Positions 48,187 through 61,239 of a stretch of 64,000 nucleotides of DNA are shown here, one piece after another. Each line of letters opens with the position of its first letter. Position 1 is the stretch's first letter. The DNA comes from Ontholestes murinus (taxonomy: Eukaryota > Arthropoda > Insecta > Coleoptera > Staphylinidae). The stretch lies in the NCBI GenBank assembly GCA_963969525.1, contig OZ018396.1:1116001-1180000 (forward strand), read 5' to 3'. The translations under genes and the position numbers were made by a program. The notes under the pieces were generated by a model, which was given only the letters and a program-made list of their open reading frames with translations, was not told where the DNA came from and did not search any database.

Positions 48187-48302
48187 AAAATAATTTTACG
48201 GCATAGAGATTTTTAATTCAATAAATTTTTATCTGAAACATTTTTTTCTATCTCTTACGAGAAAGGCGCTAGGAAAGCTTGACGCACTGTTGCAGGACCC
48301 TA

Positions 48303-48640
48303 TATATAAACTAAGTTTTTAGCAGCCTCTATGAACGCAACTAAAAAACCCTTAAAAATTCAATTGATGATGAAGTCCCCATGATGCCAGTTGAAGTAAA
48401 ATTTTCCCTGGAAATTTGATATTCAAAAATATTCATAAATTCGCCTCCAGACAGTTATGATTTAACTTTTTCCTGTTGGCTTTCTTCAAATCTAAAGTTT
48501 ACGCCAATAGATCAACTTCTCTAGCGCATTTTTAAAGTAAATATCCACCACGAAATGCCATCCGTCGCATCTATTTTAAATTTATTCTAAACACTGTATT
48601 CTACACTTTTTATATTTCGTCTACTTATTCTTCTTATCTT
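48303..48640. other. Non-repetitive spacer, nothing recognised
   Basis: Sequence between the transposon remnant and the start of the second heptamer array. No element was seen. Confidence 0.4.
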
Positions 48641-48649
48641 TATTTACTG

Positions 48650-51600
48650 CCTTCACCTGTCCTCTATCATCTACAATCTGTCATCTACCATTTATCATCT
48701 GTTATCTGTCATGGGTCATCTATCATCTGTCATACATCATCTGCAAGAAGGGTTAATTACAATATAAAAATTTGACACTTTTGAGATTAAAAATGACAAA
48801 TTAAATAACAAACAAAATGAAATAATTAAAATCATCTTATCATCTGTAATCTATCATCTATAACTTATCATCTAGCGCATGTCATGTATCATCAGTCATT
48901 AATCATATATCATCTATCATCTGCCATCTATCATGGGTCATCTATTATCTGTCATATATCATTTGCCATCTATCATATAGCATCTATAATATTTTATCTG
49001 TCTTTGAGATTAAAAATAAAATTACTAAAATCATCTATCATCTATCATCTGCCACCTTATGGAAATATCTGTTATCTGTTTATATGTTATCATGTCTCAC
49101 ATGTTCTGTCACATGTCATATGTCATTTATCATCCTTTATCTATTACATTTAACTGCTACTTTTTATTAATTATTTATCATCTATTGTCTGTCATTTGTT
49201 AACTTTAATTTATCAATTATCATTTGCTATGTTATTGATTTTGAAGTGAATAATACATTTCAAATCTGCTGACAAATTACATGTGTCATTTCTAGCGTAT
49301 TTATCTGTAAATGTCATTTGTAGTACGGTGAAGAATTAATATTTGTTATTAGAAGTGAAAAACAGTAACACTTTTTTATTTCTGTAAAACTTAAACATGA
49401 ATTATATAAAGAGAGATCATTTAATTTTATTACTTTTTATGTTACTATTTCATTTGTCACATGTCACATGTCAAAATATATCTATCATGTACCTATCATC
49501 TGTTAGTTGTCATTTGTTACCTGTCACTTGTCACTCATTAATTTTCAGCAGTCATATGTCTTCTGATAAATGCGATCTGTCATCTGTCAAATTTGAAGAT
49601 GCTTTTTTATTATTATTTATTATTTTTTACCAAGACCAATTAAAAGAAGAGTTTTACTGCTTCTTTTTGCAAAATTGAGCATATATTAATTTTAACAAAA
49701 AAATATTGATTTGAATGCAGTCCATCGCTTATTGTAATATATTTCTCATGATACAAATCATATACTTAATGCTATCTGTCATCTACCATCTATTATCATT
49801 ATCTACCATCTTCCATCTATCACCTGATATTTATCATCAGTCTTCTATTATTGTTGTTACTATGATTGTTATTGTTATTGTCTGACATCTATTATCTATC
49901 ATTTATTATCTACCATCTGTTATCTAACATCTGTCATCTACCATCTATCACCTATTAGCTACCATTTGTCACCTGTCATCTATCATTGTTGTTATTGTTA
50001 TTATTACTATTATAACCTATATAACCTATCATCTGTTATCTACCATCTATCATCTATTATATCTCATCTGTCATGTGTAACCTATGTTATTGTTATTATT
50101 ATTGTCTGTCATATATCATCTGCCATCTGTCATCTAACATCTGGCACCTATAATATATTATTGCTGTTATTGTAATTGTTATTTTTATTATTATTATTTT
50201 TTTGTTACTGTCTGTCATCTATCATATATTATCTGTAATATACCATCTAACATCAATTATCTACCATCTATAATTTGTCTTCTATAATCTGCCACCAATC
50301 ATCTGTCATCTATCATGGGTCATCCATCCTTTGTTATCTATTAAAAGTCATATGTCATCTATCATCTGCCATTTATCATTTCTCATATATCACCTGCATT
50401 TGTCATCTATCACGTATCCTCTATTATCTGTCATCTATCATCTAACATCTGTCATCTACCATCTATCATGAGTCAAATCATCTATTTAATTATATTTGTT
50501 ATCGGTCATCTATCATCTGTCATCTATCATTATTACTATTGTAATTGTTATTGTTATTATCTGCCATCTATCATCTATTATCTGTCATCTATAACCTACC
50601 ATCTGTCACCTACCATATATGTACTAACATATATTATCTACCATCTATTATCTCTTTTCTATCATCTGCCATCAATTTTTTGTCATCTATCATTAGTCAT
50701 ATATCGTAGATCATCTATTAATCACATATTTGTCATCTATTATCTACAATCTATCGTCTGCCAACTATCATCTATTATCTACTATCTATCATCTGACATT
50801 TATTATAGCATCTATCATCTAGCATCTGTCTCCTACCATCTAGCATCTGCCATCTGCTAAAAATAATACGTTATTAACGGGATTCCCCCGTACATTACAA
50901 AAAAAGTTAATTTAAATTTAATTTTGAGAATTTTCAGATTAAAAATAAAAAAATTAAATAACTAAAAACTATCATCTGTCAGCTGTCATCTGTCATATGC
51001 CATCTATCATCTGTTATCTATCACCTGCCAACTGTGATCTGCCATCTACTATCTATCATTTATGATCTTTTTTCTGTAGCCTGAAATCTATTATCTATCA
51101 TCTGTCATATTTTATCTCTCACCTGCCATCTATTATCTATAATCTATCATTTGTAATCCACCATATGCCATCTACTCTTTAGCATCTAAAAACTAAAAAT
51201 ACTGTTTGATTTGAATCCCTTTAATTACTATGATATCTTTCATTGATACAAATCATGTACCTAATCTGTCATCTATCAACTGTCACCTAGTATCCATCCA
51301 TTTATTAAAGGGATTCATCTCACACATTTTGAAAAGAGTTAATTCAATTATAAAACTGAAAACAGCTCTGAGATTAAAGATAAAAAATTTAATATTTGAA
51401 AAAATATTTCAACTAAAATAATCTTATCATATATCACCTGTCATTTATCATCAATCATCTGTCATACATCATTTGCCATCCATCATCTGTTATTTATTAT
51501 TTATCACCTCTCATGTATCATGTAGCATCTATAATATTTTATAGAGAGATCTTTGAGATTAATTACAAACATTTAAATAACTAAAAAACTAAAATAATTA

Positions 51601-54600
51601 AAATCATCTATCATCTGTCATCTATCATCTATCATCTGCCATCTATAATCTATTAGCTATAATCTAACATTTATCATCTATCATCTGCCATCTTATGTAA
51701 AAATCTGTTATCTATTTTTGTGCTTTCATGTCTCACATGTTCTGTACATGTCATCTGCCATTTATGATCTTCTATTTGTTATATTTAGTTTGATTTTTGT
51801 TATATTTACCTGCCACTTGTTATTAATTATTTATCATCTGTTGTCTTTCATTTGTTAACTGTCATTTATCAATTATCATTTGTTTTAATTCACTTCAAAA
51901 CTGCTGACAAATTACATGTTATCTGCAATTGTCATGTATTATATAGTAAATAATTAATATTTGTAATGATCAATGAAAAACCGTAAAACCAATATTTTTT
52001 CTGTAAGACTGGATCATGAATTATAATTTTTTTTTATTATTATTGTTATTATTTCATTCGTCACATGTCACATGTCAAAATATATCTAGCATGTACCTAT
52101 CATCTGTTAGTTGTCTTTTGTTAACTGTCACTTGTCATCAGTCATATGTTTTCTGATAAATGCCATCTGTCGTCCGTCATGTTCACCTTTATTATTATTA
52201 TTTATTATTTAATTTTTGCCAGGACAAATGAAAAACAGTAAAACTCTTCTTTCTGCAAAATGGAGCATAAATTAATTTTAACAAAAAAAAATATTGATTT
52301 GAATGCCCTCCATTACTTATTGTAATATATTTCTCATGCTATCTGTCATCTAACATCTGTCATCTACCATCTATAATCATTATCTACCATCTATCATCTG
52401 ACATTTGTCATCAGTCTTCTATTATTATTGTTACTATGATTGCCATCTGTCATCTGTATTCTGTCATCTAACACCTGTCATCTATCATCTACCATCTGCC
52501 ATTTATCATTTGTCATCTATGATTTGTCATCAATCATCTGTCATCTATCATCTGTCCTTTATCATCTTTTCTCTGTGATCTGTCATCTATCATCTAACTT
52601 CTGTCCTCTATCATTTATCATCTGTCATCTAGCATCTAGAAAAATCCTATTAATTTGATTCTTTTCCATTACTCTTATTGTGATATATTTTATTGATACA
52701 AATCATATATTTAATGCTATCACCTATTAATTACCATCTGTCATCTGTCATCTATCATTGTTGTTATTGTTATTATTACCATTATTGTTATTGTCTGTCA
52801 TATGTCATCTATTAACTATTATCTATAACCTACCATCTCTTATCTACCATCTATTATCTACTATCTGTCATATACCAATTATTATCTGTCATCTGACATG
52901 TATAATCTATGATTATTGTTATTGTCTGTCTTATATTATTGGTGTTCGTGTTATTGTAACTGTAATTTTTATTGTTATTATTATTTTTTTGTTATTGCCT
53001 GTTATCTATCATATAACATGTCAAAATGTATCTATTATTTATCATCTTTTAAGTGTCACTTGTCACCTGTCACTTCTCACTCGTTCATTATCATCAGTCA
53101 AATGTCTTGTGACAAATCCTATCTGTCATCTGTAATTTTCACCTTTATTACTATTATTTAATTTTTGGCAGGACAAATGAAAAACAGTAAAACATTTCTT
53201 TTTGAAAAATGAAGCATAAATTAAGTTTACCAAAAAAATTATTGTTTTGAATGGAGGCCATTACTTATTGTAATATATTTGTTATGATACAAATCATGTA
53301 TATAATCCTGCCATCTACCATCTGTCTTCTATCATTATTGTTATTGTTATCGTCTGTTACCTGTTATCTATTATCTGTCATCTATCATCTACCATTTGTC
53401 ATTCACCATCTGCCATCTACAATCTATCATCTACCATCTATCAGCTATTAACTACCATTTATCATCTGTTATCTGTAACCTATCATCTGTCATCTTTCAA
53501 TTATTATCTATCATCTATCATCTACCATTTGTCATCCACCATCTATCATTTACCATGTATCATCTATTATCTATCATTTACCATCTATCATTACTGTTAT
53601 TGCTTTTGTTATTGCCTATCATCTATTATCTGTAATCTATCATTTATCATCAACCATCTATTAACTATTATCTATCAGTTTTGTTCACTTATCTATCATC
53701 TGTCATCAATCATCCATCATCTATCATGAGCCATTCATTATGGATCGTCTATCATGGGCTATCTATCATGGGTCATATATCATCTATCATCTACCATTTA
53801 TCATTAATATCATTAATCATCTATCACGTCATCTATTATCTGCCATCTGTCATCTACTATATATGATCAATTATCTGTCATCTACCATATAGCATCTAGA
53901 AAAAAAAAACTTATTGATTTGAATCTTTTCAATTACTTATTGTAATATAATCTGTCATCTATCACCTGTTATCTACCATTTGGCATCTATCTTTTATCAT
54001 CTATCATCTAGTAACCAGAAAAAAACTCATTGATTTGAATTAGTTCCATTGTGATATATTTCATTGATCATTGACACAAATCATGTATTTAATACTATCT
54101 GTCGTCTATCATATATCATCTATCATGGATCATCTATCATCTGTCATTCATTATTTGTCATCTATCATCTGTCATATATCATCTGCCATCTATCAATCTA
54201 TCATTTATTATCTATCATCTGTTATTGAATTGACGAGGTGAATGCATGATGAAACTCCATAACAAATTGAAATAAAACAACACAGTTGTTTTATTCATCT
54301 GCCTGATGAAGCCACTGTGTTACGAAACATGTTGCAGTGTTCAACAATAAATGTGAAACCCTCCCAACTGTGTTGTTTTATTTCAATCTATCATCTGTAT
54401 TCTACTATCTGTCATGTTGTCTAAACATCGGTTATCTGCTATTTTTTAACTGTTTATATGTTTTGTCATCACGTTATTTTTTTTTTGTCTTAGCTGTTCT
54501 ATCATTTATCATCACTTTTCTTTTATTATCACCAGTTATTTGTCATTGATTATCTATCATTCTACCAATTGTCTTCAAATTACACGTCATCCGATAAATG

Positions 54601-57600
54601 TTATCTGTCATTTTTCTTTAATCATCGGCCATTCGTCATTTGTCCCCATGTCATACAATTTCAAATGTCATTTGAAATGTCATCTGTCATTTATTATTTG
54701 TTATATGTTACTTTATCTGATTATGTCATTTGTCATTTGTCATCTATCACCTGTCATCCATCATCTGCCATCTATCATAGGTCATGATATAATTTTGTCA
54801 TCTATCATCTGTCATCTATCATTTGTCATATATCATTTGCGATCATTCATCTGTCATTTATCATTTGTCGTCCATCATCTGGCATCTATCAAATTTTATC
54901 TGTCTTTGAGATTAAAAATTAAAATTAAAATAATTAAAAAATTAAAATAACTAAAATCATCTATCATCTGCCATCTACGATCTGCCATCTATTATCTGTC
55001 ATTTAACTTTTTTCTGTCAATTTTTATCTATCATCTATTATCTTGCATCTGTCATCCTTTATCTAGAAATAAACTTATTTATTTGAATCTGTTGTCATCT
55101 ATAATTATTGCTATTGTTATTGTTTTTGTCTGTCATCTATAATCTATCATCTATCATTTACCATCTATCGTCTACCATCTACCATCTGTCATATATAATC
55201 TAACTTCTTTTATCTACGATCTATCATCCGCCTTCTATCATCTGTCATTTATCATATATCATCTATCATGGCTCATCCTAGGTTATATATCAATAGTCAT
55301 ATATCATCTGTTATCTATCATCTGCCATTTATCATTTATCATCTATAACCATAAATCTGCCATCAGTTCTTTGTTATCTATTATCTAGAATCTATCATCT
55401 ACTATCTATCATCTGTCAATTTTTTAAGTGTCATCTATTCATAATAATAGGTTTATTAATGGGATTCACCTTGTACACTTAAAGTTAACTAAAATATAAA
55501 TTTTGACAACTGTGAGATTAAAAATAAATATCATTTGTCATTTATATTTCGCCATCTATAATCTTTCATCTATTATCTGTCATCTATCATCTGTCATTTA
55601 TCATCTTTTATCTGTCATCTGTCATTTATTATTTATCATCTGTCGTCTATCATCTAAGTCATCTATGATTTGCCATCTATTATTTATTGTCTCTTATCTG
55701 TCATTTATCATTTGTTATCTGTCAACTGTTATCTGTTATCTATCATCCTTTCTATTACTCTGATATATTTCATTGATCATGCATCTATCGTCTATCATCT
55801 AACATCTGTTATCTATCATTAATCATTTGTCATCTATCATCTGTCATCTGTTATCTCCCATATTTTATCTGTCTTTGAGATTAAAAATGAAAATTTAAAT
55901 AACTAAAAAACTAAATTAATTAAAGTCATCTATCATCTATGATCATCCATCTATTATTTGTAATTTTTTTATCTATTTTTTGTCATATTCGCCTGTTATC
56001 TATTATCTATCATCTGTCATCCATCATTTGTCGGTTAACATCTAGTAACTAAAAAAACTTGATTTCAATTCCTTCCATTACTTATTTTGATATACTTCAT
56101 TGATAAAAATCATGTATTTAATTCTATTTGTCATCTGTCATCTGCCATCTATCATTTATTACTTGTCATCTATTATCTGTCATCTAACTATCATCAATTT
56201 TCTGTCATCAATCATGGGTCATCTATCATCTGTTATATATTATTTGTCCATATATCATCTGACATATATCATCTGTCCTATATCATCTACCATCTATCAA
56301 TCTATTATTTGTAATATGACTTCTGGTATCTGTCCTGTTATGTAACCATCGGTTATCTGTTATTTTTCAACTGTTATTTATGATTTATCATCTGTCATCT
56401 ACAATTTTTTTTATCATTTGTCATTTATCACCTGTCGTGTAGTATCTATAATTTTTTATCTGTCTTTGAGAATAAAAATAAAAATTTAAATAACTAAAAT
56501 CATCTATCATCTGCCATCTATGATCTATCATCTATTATCTGTCATGTATCATTTTTTCTGACAATTTTTTATCTGTCATCTGTCATCTATTATTTTTCAT
56601 GTATCATCTCTTATCTGTCATCCATCATCTGTCATCTAACCTCTAGCATCAAGAAAAAAACTTATTTATTATTATCCATTATTTATTGTGTAGTTTCAAC
56701 TGTTTCAACTTGTTCTATCACATGTTATGTCATTTATCATCTCTTTTTTTAATTTCCACCTGCTATTTGTAATTAATCTATCATTCTACCAATCGTCTTT
56801 ACGTCACACGTCATCTGATAAATGTTATCCATAGTTTATCATCTGTTATCTGTAATTCTTCAACTGTCATTAATTATCAGTCATTTGTCAATTGTCTTAA
56901 TGTCATACAATCTCTTTCAAATGTTATGTGCTATTTTTATCTGTCATTTGCCATTTATCTTTTATTTCAAAAGCCATCTGATAGGTATTATCTGTTACCA
57001 TCTGTCATCTGCTATTCATCTTCATGCGTTATATTCTGTGTCTGAATCCATGCGTCATTTATCATCTGTTGCTGAAATTTTTTATCTACCCTTTGTAGTA
57101 TTCATGTCATACGACATTTGTTGAATGGTTATTATTATTTATTCCTAGTTATCAATCATTTGTCTTGTAGTCATATGTCTGTCGTCAAATATTATGTGCT
57201 ATGTGTCACTTTCAATTGCCATTTATCACTTATCATTTGTTATTTATCATTTATGTCACACGTTATTATTAATAATAATATTCCTTATTTTCAAGGTGTA
57301 AAAATTATGCAAAATGAAAATTGCTCCAGTTTGAATAACATGCCAAATAAATAATATAATATAATTCTCTGTCAAATGTAATTCATCTGTTATTTTGACG
57401 TCATTTATCATTGGTCATCTGTCAATTGTTTTCATACCGCACGTTTTCTGTCAAATATCATTTGTAATTTATCATGTGTCGTCTATAATTTTCACCTGTA
57501 ATTATTTGATATCTAACATTTGTTTTTATGACACACGTCTTCTATCAAATGCCATCTATTATGTAGCTTTTGTCATTTGTCATTTTCGCCTGCCATTTGT

Positions 57601-57800
57601 CAATATTCAACTGTCAATTGCCATTTGTTTTTATGTTTCACGTTTCCTATAAAATTGCATATGTAATTTATTATCTTATCATTTATTATCTTAGCATTCT
57701 GCTCCTTTTCTGTATGTCATGTGTCACTTATAATCAACATTTTTATCTATTATTTGTAATTAATTATCTGTCATTAACTCGTTTTCTGTCAGAAATACTA
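48650..57800. repeat. Heptamer array (CATCTRY)n, ~9 kb, with spacer modules
   Basis: Dominated by alternating 7-mers CATCTAT, CATCTGT and CATCTGC, e.g. near 50,400-50,470, 53,480-53,540 and 54,110-54,190. Two AT-rich modules recur between runs. One resembles TTGATTTGAAT..CCATTACTTATTGT..ATACAAATCATGTA (49,710; 51,205; 52,650; 52,295; 53,240; 53,910; 54,020; 56,060). The other resembles CTTTGAGATTAAAAATAAA..TTAAATAACTAAAA (49,000; 51,550; 54,900; 55,870; 56,460). Towards the right end the array becomes CATTTGTCATTTATCA-like and degrades. Confidence 0.85.
54266..54387. mobile_element. Small foldback element, 23-bp perfect arms
   Basis: 54266-54288 and 54365-54387 are perfect reverse complements (core TAAAACAACACAGTTG). 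The interior contains CCTGATGAAGCC, ACGAAACATGTTGCAGTG and CAATAAATG, with an internal CACTG/CAGTG hairpin (54313-54317 with 54335-54339). It is embedded in the heptamer array and looks like a MITE. Confidence 0.6.
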
Positions 57801-60800
57801 TCTGTCATTTCATGTCATACGTCCCTTATTGAATGTCTTAAAAGCGGATATAAAAAACAGGTAACAAGGTACATTTGTCAAATTCCGATTCTATTTCCTC
57901 AACCCTTCTAAAAACTACCCTAATTTGTTACGTTGCCAAAAGAAGAGGACCCCAGAATGATTGCGCACACGACGTAAAGCCAATCATTCACCTACGACAG
58001 GATGAAAGGGTCGAAGGTCTCGATTTATCTGAACGGATTCTAATAGATGTTGGTTTAAATTTCATTTCACCAAGCGATGATCAATTAGGATAATCGAAAC
58101 GGTTGCAATCACTCTACAACAACAACAACAACACAAAAATAGAGGGGAGATTTTGTAACGAGTCTCATTTCAGATTGATCAGCAACACGTCGATCGGTTT
58201 ATAAATTGAATTTCCTCCCCATACACCACCACCACCCCACCCCATTCGGCGTAGTTAATGGAAATTTTTATTAACAAATTTGACGCGAATTAATTTACCA
58301 CGTGTCACGTCGCGCGTATTTATTTATTTATTCCGAGAGCCTTGTAATCGAATTTCGAAATCCTTTAAGGTGTGCATGTGCGGGAATATAAAAATGTAGT
58401 CTCTTTCCACTAGATTTATTCCAACGTCAATACTTTTTTTTATCACAAAAGGGAAGCTTTACCGTCCGAAAGGAGATTTGCGCGATTTATATTTACGGTC
58501 CGAACTTATAAATCTCTTTGAGCGGCGTAATTGGAACTTTCCTTCTTCTTTCTTCTTCTTTGTTCGTTCGATGATTTAAAGGTGAGATGGTTTTGTAAAT
58601 ATGATACAAAACATCAGGAAAAGTTTCGGGCAAAATAAAAGCCTGTGAAATTAAATTCTAATGTAAACAGCTGTATGAAGAAAAATTTCACGCAAAGGAA
58701 ACGCTTCTGAAATTACATTCTAATGGAATAGGTCAGTATTACGCTAAGCTAACGTTAATTTTATTGCAATAGGTCAGCAATTCGAATGATTTGATTGAAA
58801 ATGACTAACAAAAACCAATTAAACTTATAATAATGTTATATGTATTGTTATCATTTCATAACATGTAAATATTTTTCCTCGTAGCGTTTAATAAAATGCT
58901 TTTACACATTAAGTTTCCATGGGTTTCGGAATGTAACACACGTCTTTTACAGCCTTTTTCGACGGCACGCTACGAGTGATTAATAACGTTTCTAAAAATA
59001 GTCTTCGGGCCCTCCACTCTGCTCGCTCAAAATTAATTACATATTGTAACCCTGTTTACAATAAAAACAAGGAGGGTTAGACTGAGAGAGAATTCGAGTG
59101 TTCTATTTTCTCTCGAAAATCACGAGGTTGATGATGTGGGGGCGCACTCCCCCTCTCTCTCTCACTCTTTCTCTTCTCTCCGAGGGCAATTAACTAATTT
59201 AAATGTTAATTGCGATAATGCGAGGTCTACCTCCGGTGCGGCCACCCGTTCCACCCCCCGTGTCTTCTCTGTACTATTACAGGGCGTAATGGCGATAAAG
59301 CCCCGAAGATAGTGGTCGGAGGAGCCGCGTGAAAGCTCTGCGTGCCAGAGATAAAGTGTCTCTCATCCTCTCCTGTATTGATGCGTCTCAGGCTGATCTG
59401 ACCTTGACCCCCTCCCCCCTCACTCACTTACTTCATCCCGAAATTAATGTTCCATCACGTACAATCCATAAACTACAAGTTTATCCTCATCCCTTGTAAA
59501 GCTCATAGATACATTTATATATATACACATATTATCCAAGGCTTGGCAGATTCATCACGACTTTTATTCAGCTTTGTGTAAACTATTCAATCCTGGATTG
59601 GATGCTATATATATTAATCTGGCCCTCTCGTGACCCAAGGTCAACTATATTTTAGGCACGATAATGATGAAGGTGTATATTTAATAATAGTTAATAAATA
59701 TTGATTCAAGCTGAAATTAAATAATTTGAAATCAGTCAAATTAAATATAATTTGTATAAAATATGTATCACAACGTGAAAGCCTCTACAATCAAGTATCA
59801 AATTAAATATATTATTAAAAATATACAATTGACATGGTGTCGATATTTGAATATTATCACATTTACATAAAACTGAAATATTGAATTATTTTTATATATA
59901 AATATAATATAGATTTTCAATCAAGTACATCATTAATTAGGATAATAAACTGTGTTAATTAAAATTTCCCTTAATTAACTATATTCTCATCATGATTCAA
60001 CTTCATAATAGAAATCTTCACTTAATTAACATCCTATAGAACCCATTATCGTCAATTTTCTAACAATTTATATATAGATATGTATTCTTGAGTTATGTGA
60101 AGATTATATTAATAATAAAAACGTGGTTAAACAGTGAAGAAAGGATTTTAACCGCATTATTAAACTATCAACTTAGTTATAGGTTATAATTTCGTTTAAT
60201 CAAGAGTGCAGTGAATAAGGTATCTACAGCAACTTCATTTTTACTAGGCTTATCTTATATGTAATGAAGAAGTCGAAGATTTTTAAATTGAGATTATTGT
60301 CCGTGTTGAAAATCCATTATCGCATGTGTACGTTAAGAGAGGAATAACACTTTGACCGTTGAATGAATGAGAACTTAAAGTCGTTCTGCAGGAGACAAAA
60401 GGGATAAAATTAAACCACTCGGAATGGAAAGGCCTTGAAATCAAAACAAAAGAAAATGGAGTGGACGTTTTTTTTTTTATTAAACGGCGTTGTTGACTTA
60501 AATAATTCACCTTCGTGATGGTGATATAAAAATAATTTTATTTGTAGTAAATATTCTGATACAAAATTGAGAATTATTTCAATCGTAACAAATAAAAAAC
60601 GAAAAATTCTCGGCACTGACAATTAAAAAATTGAGCTGTCAACTTGCCTATGTGGTTTGAACAAAAAGTTTAATTTTTCATTGGTTTTTCTTTTCCTCAG
60701 AAAAATCCATAAACCCTACGCGTATAAATTGGTTGCTTGAGTTACGTGAAGTTCAAATTAATTTGACAAATAAAGCACTAATAACCTTTCTTCACAATTT

Positions 60801-60860
60801 ATTTGATTAATGTATGTTTGTATGTTTTACTGATTGGTGGGTGTGTTAGAGTTTTTGATT
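57800..60860. other. Non-repetitive flank or intron, no gene recognised
   Basis: Mixed-composition sequence. An open stretch on the plus strand at 57,875-58,093 has no recognisable motif. A CA/C-rich run (ACCACCACCACCCCACCCCA near 58,225) and a CT-rich run (near 59,150-59,180) occur. The stretch 59,100-59,430 is GC-rich, with a pyrimidine tract and CpGs, and might be a promoter or a non-coding exon. 59,700-60,300 is AT-rich. Confidence 0.35.
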
Positions 60861-60864
60861 GAAT

Positions 60865-61225
60865 TTCCATGTATATGTATAGTGGGTGGGTGTCCAGTAT
60901 CATAACCTCCAATTTTGAAAACTCATATTTTGCGTTTATCTTAAGAAAATTATTACAAACAAAATATATTCTTGCATTTAATAATGCGAACGCCTTATTG
61001 TTAATAAATAAACATTCTATAAATTATACGGGCATGTTTTACTCATTAGAATATGTGTTATTAAACACCCACCTACCCTACAAATTTATTTGCATTTAAA
61101 TTCCTGCCACACTTTCAGTTTCCAAAAAAAATCACACCAGTTTTATTGCAAATCGTTTCAAAAATTAAAAAGCAGAGTTCTATATTTTTTTAGGGTAAGT
61201 GGATGGCTACTATCCTAATCTACAA
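60865..61225. repeat. Diverged copy of the C-rich/G-rich inverted-end repeat
   Basis: AGTGGGTGGGTGTCC near 60,880, ACACCCACCTACCCTACAAA near 61,065 and TAGGGTAAGTGGATGGCTAC near 61,191 resemble the ends of the tandem elements at 25-26 kb, with similar internal AT-rich sequence. Confidence 0.5.
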
Positions 61226-61239
61226 TTCTTACAACTTAC

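Larger units (their letters stand above)
47369..48302. mobile_element. Tc1/mariner-like deletion derivative, 47-bp perfect terminal inverted repeats
   Basis: 47371-47417 and 48254-48300 are perfect reverse complements (GGGTCCTGCAACAGTGCGTC and on). Both ends abut TA dinucleotides (TATACA on the left, TATATA on the right), the target used by Tc1/mariner elements. The body of about 930 bp holds a helix-turn-helix remnant of a transposase on the minus strand but lacks the catalytic DDE/D part. A second small foldback is nested at 48117-48186. Confidence 0.7.

Noticed and set aside
54303..54328. Possible hammerhead ribozyme (CTGATGA..CGAAAC)
   Set aside because: The required stem II between CTGATGA and GAAA does not form (A opposite C, G opposite A), and the downstream complementarity forms a different hairpin. 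The core letters alone are not enough.
48650..57800. CRISPR-like array or telomeric repeat
   Set aside because: The units are 7-bp degenerate tandem repeats without unique spacers between identical repeats, and the motif is not a known telomere repeat. The eukaryotic context also argues against CRISPR.
48884..57911. Plus-strand open frames rich in YHLSSVICHLSS-like peptides
   Set aside because: They arise from the 7-bp repeat (21 nt = 7 codons), so any stop-free register extends. They are not protein genes.
57875..58093. Plus-strand open frame of 72 codons (AKRRGPQNDCAHDVKPII region)
   Set aside because: No recognised domain, no clear promoter or splice context, and only marginal length. 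Left as unassigned sequence, though it is not repetitive.
59227..59427. Minus-strand open frame as a candidate upstream exon of the sushi-repeat gene
   Set aside because: It lies in the GC-rich block and is followed by a possible donor (GGAG/GTAGAC), but it shows no signal peptide or domain and I could not establish an acceptor or phase link to exon 1.
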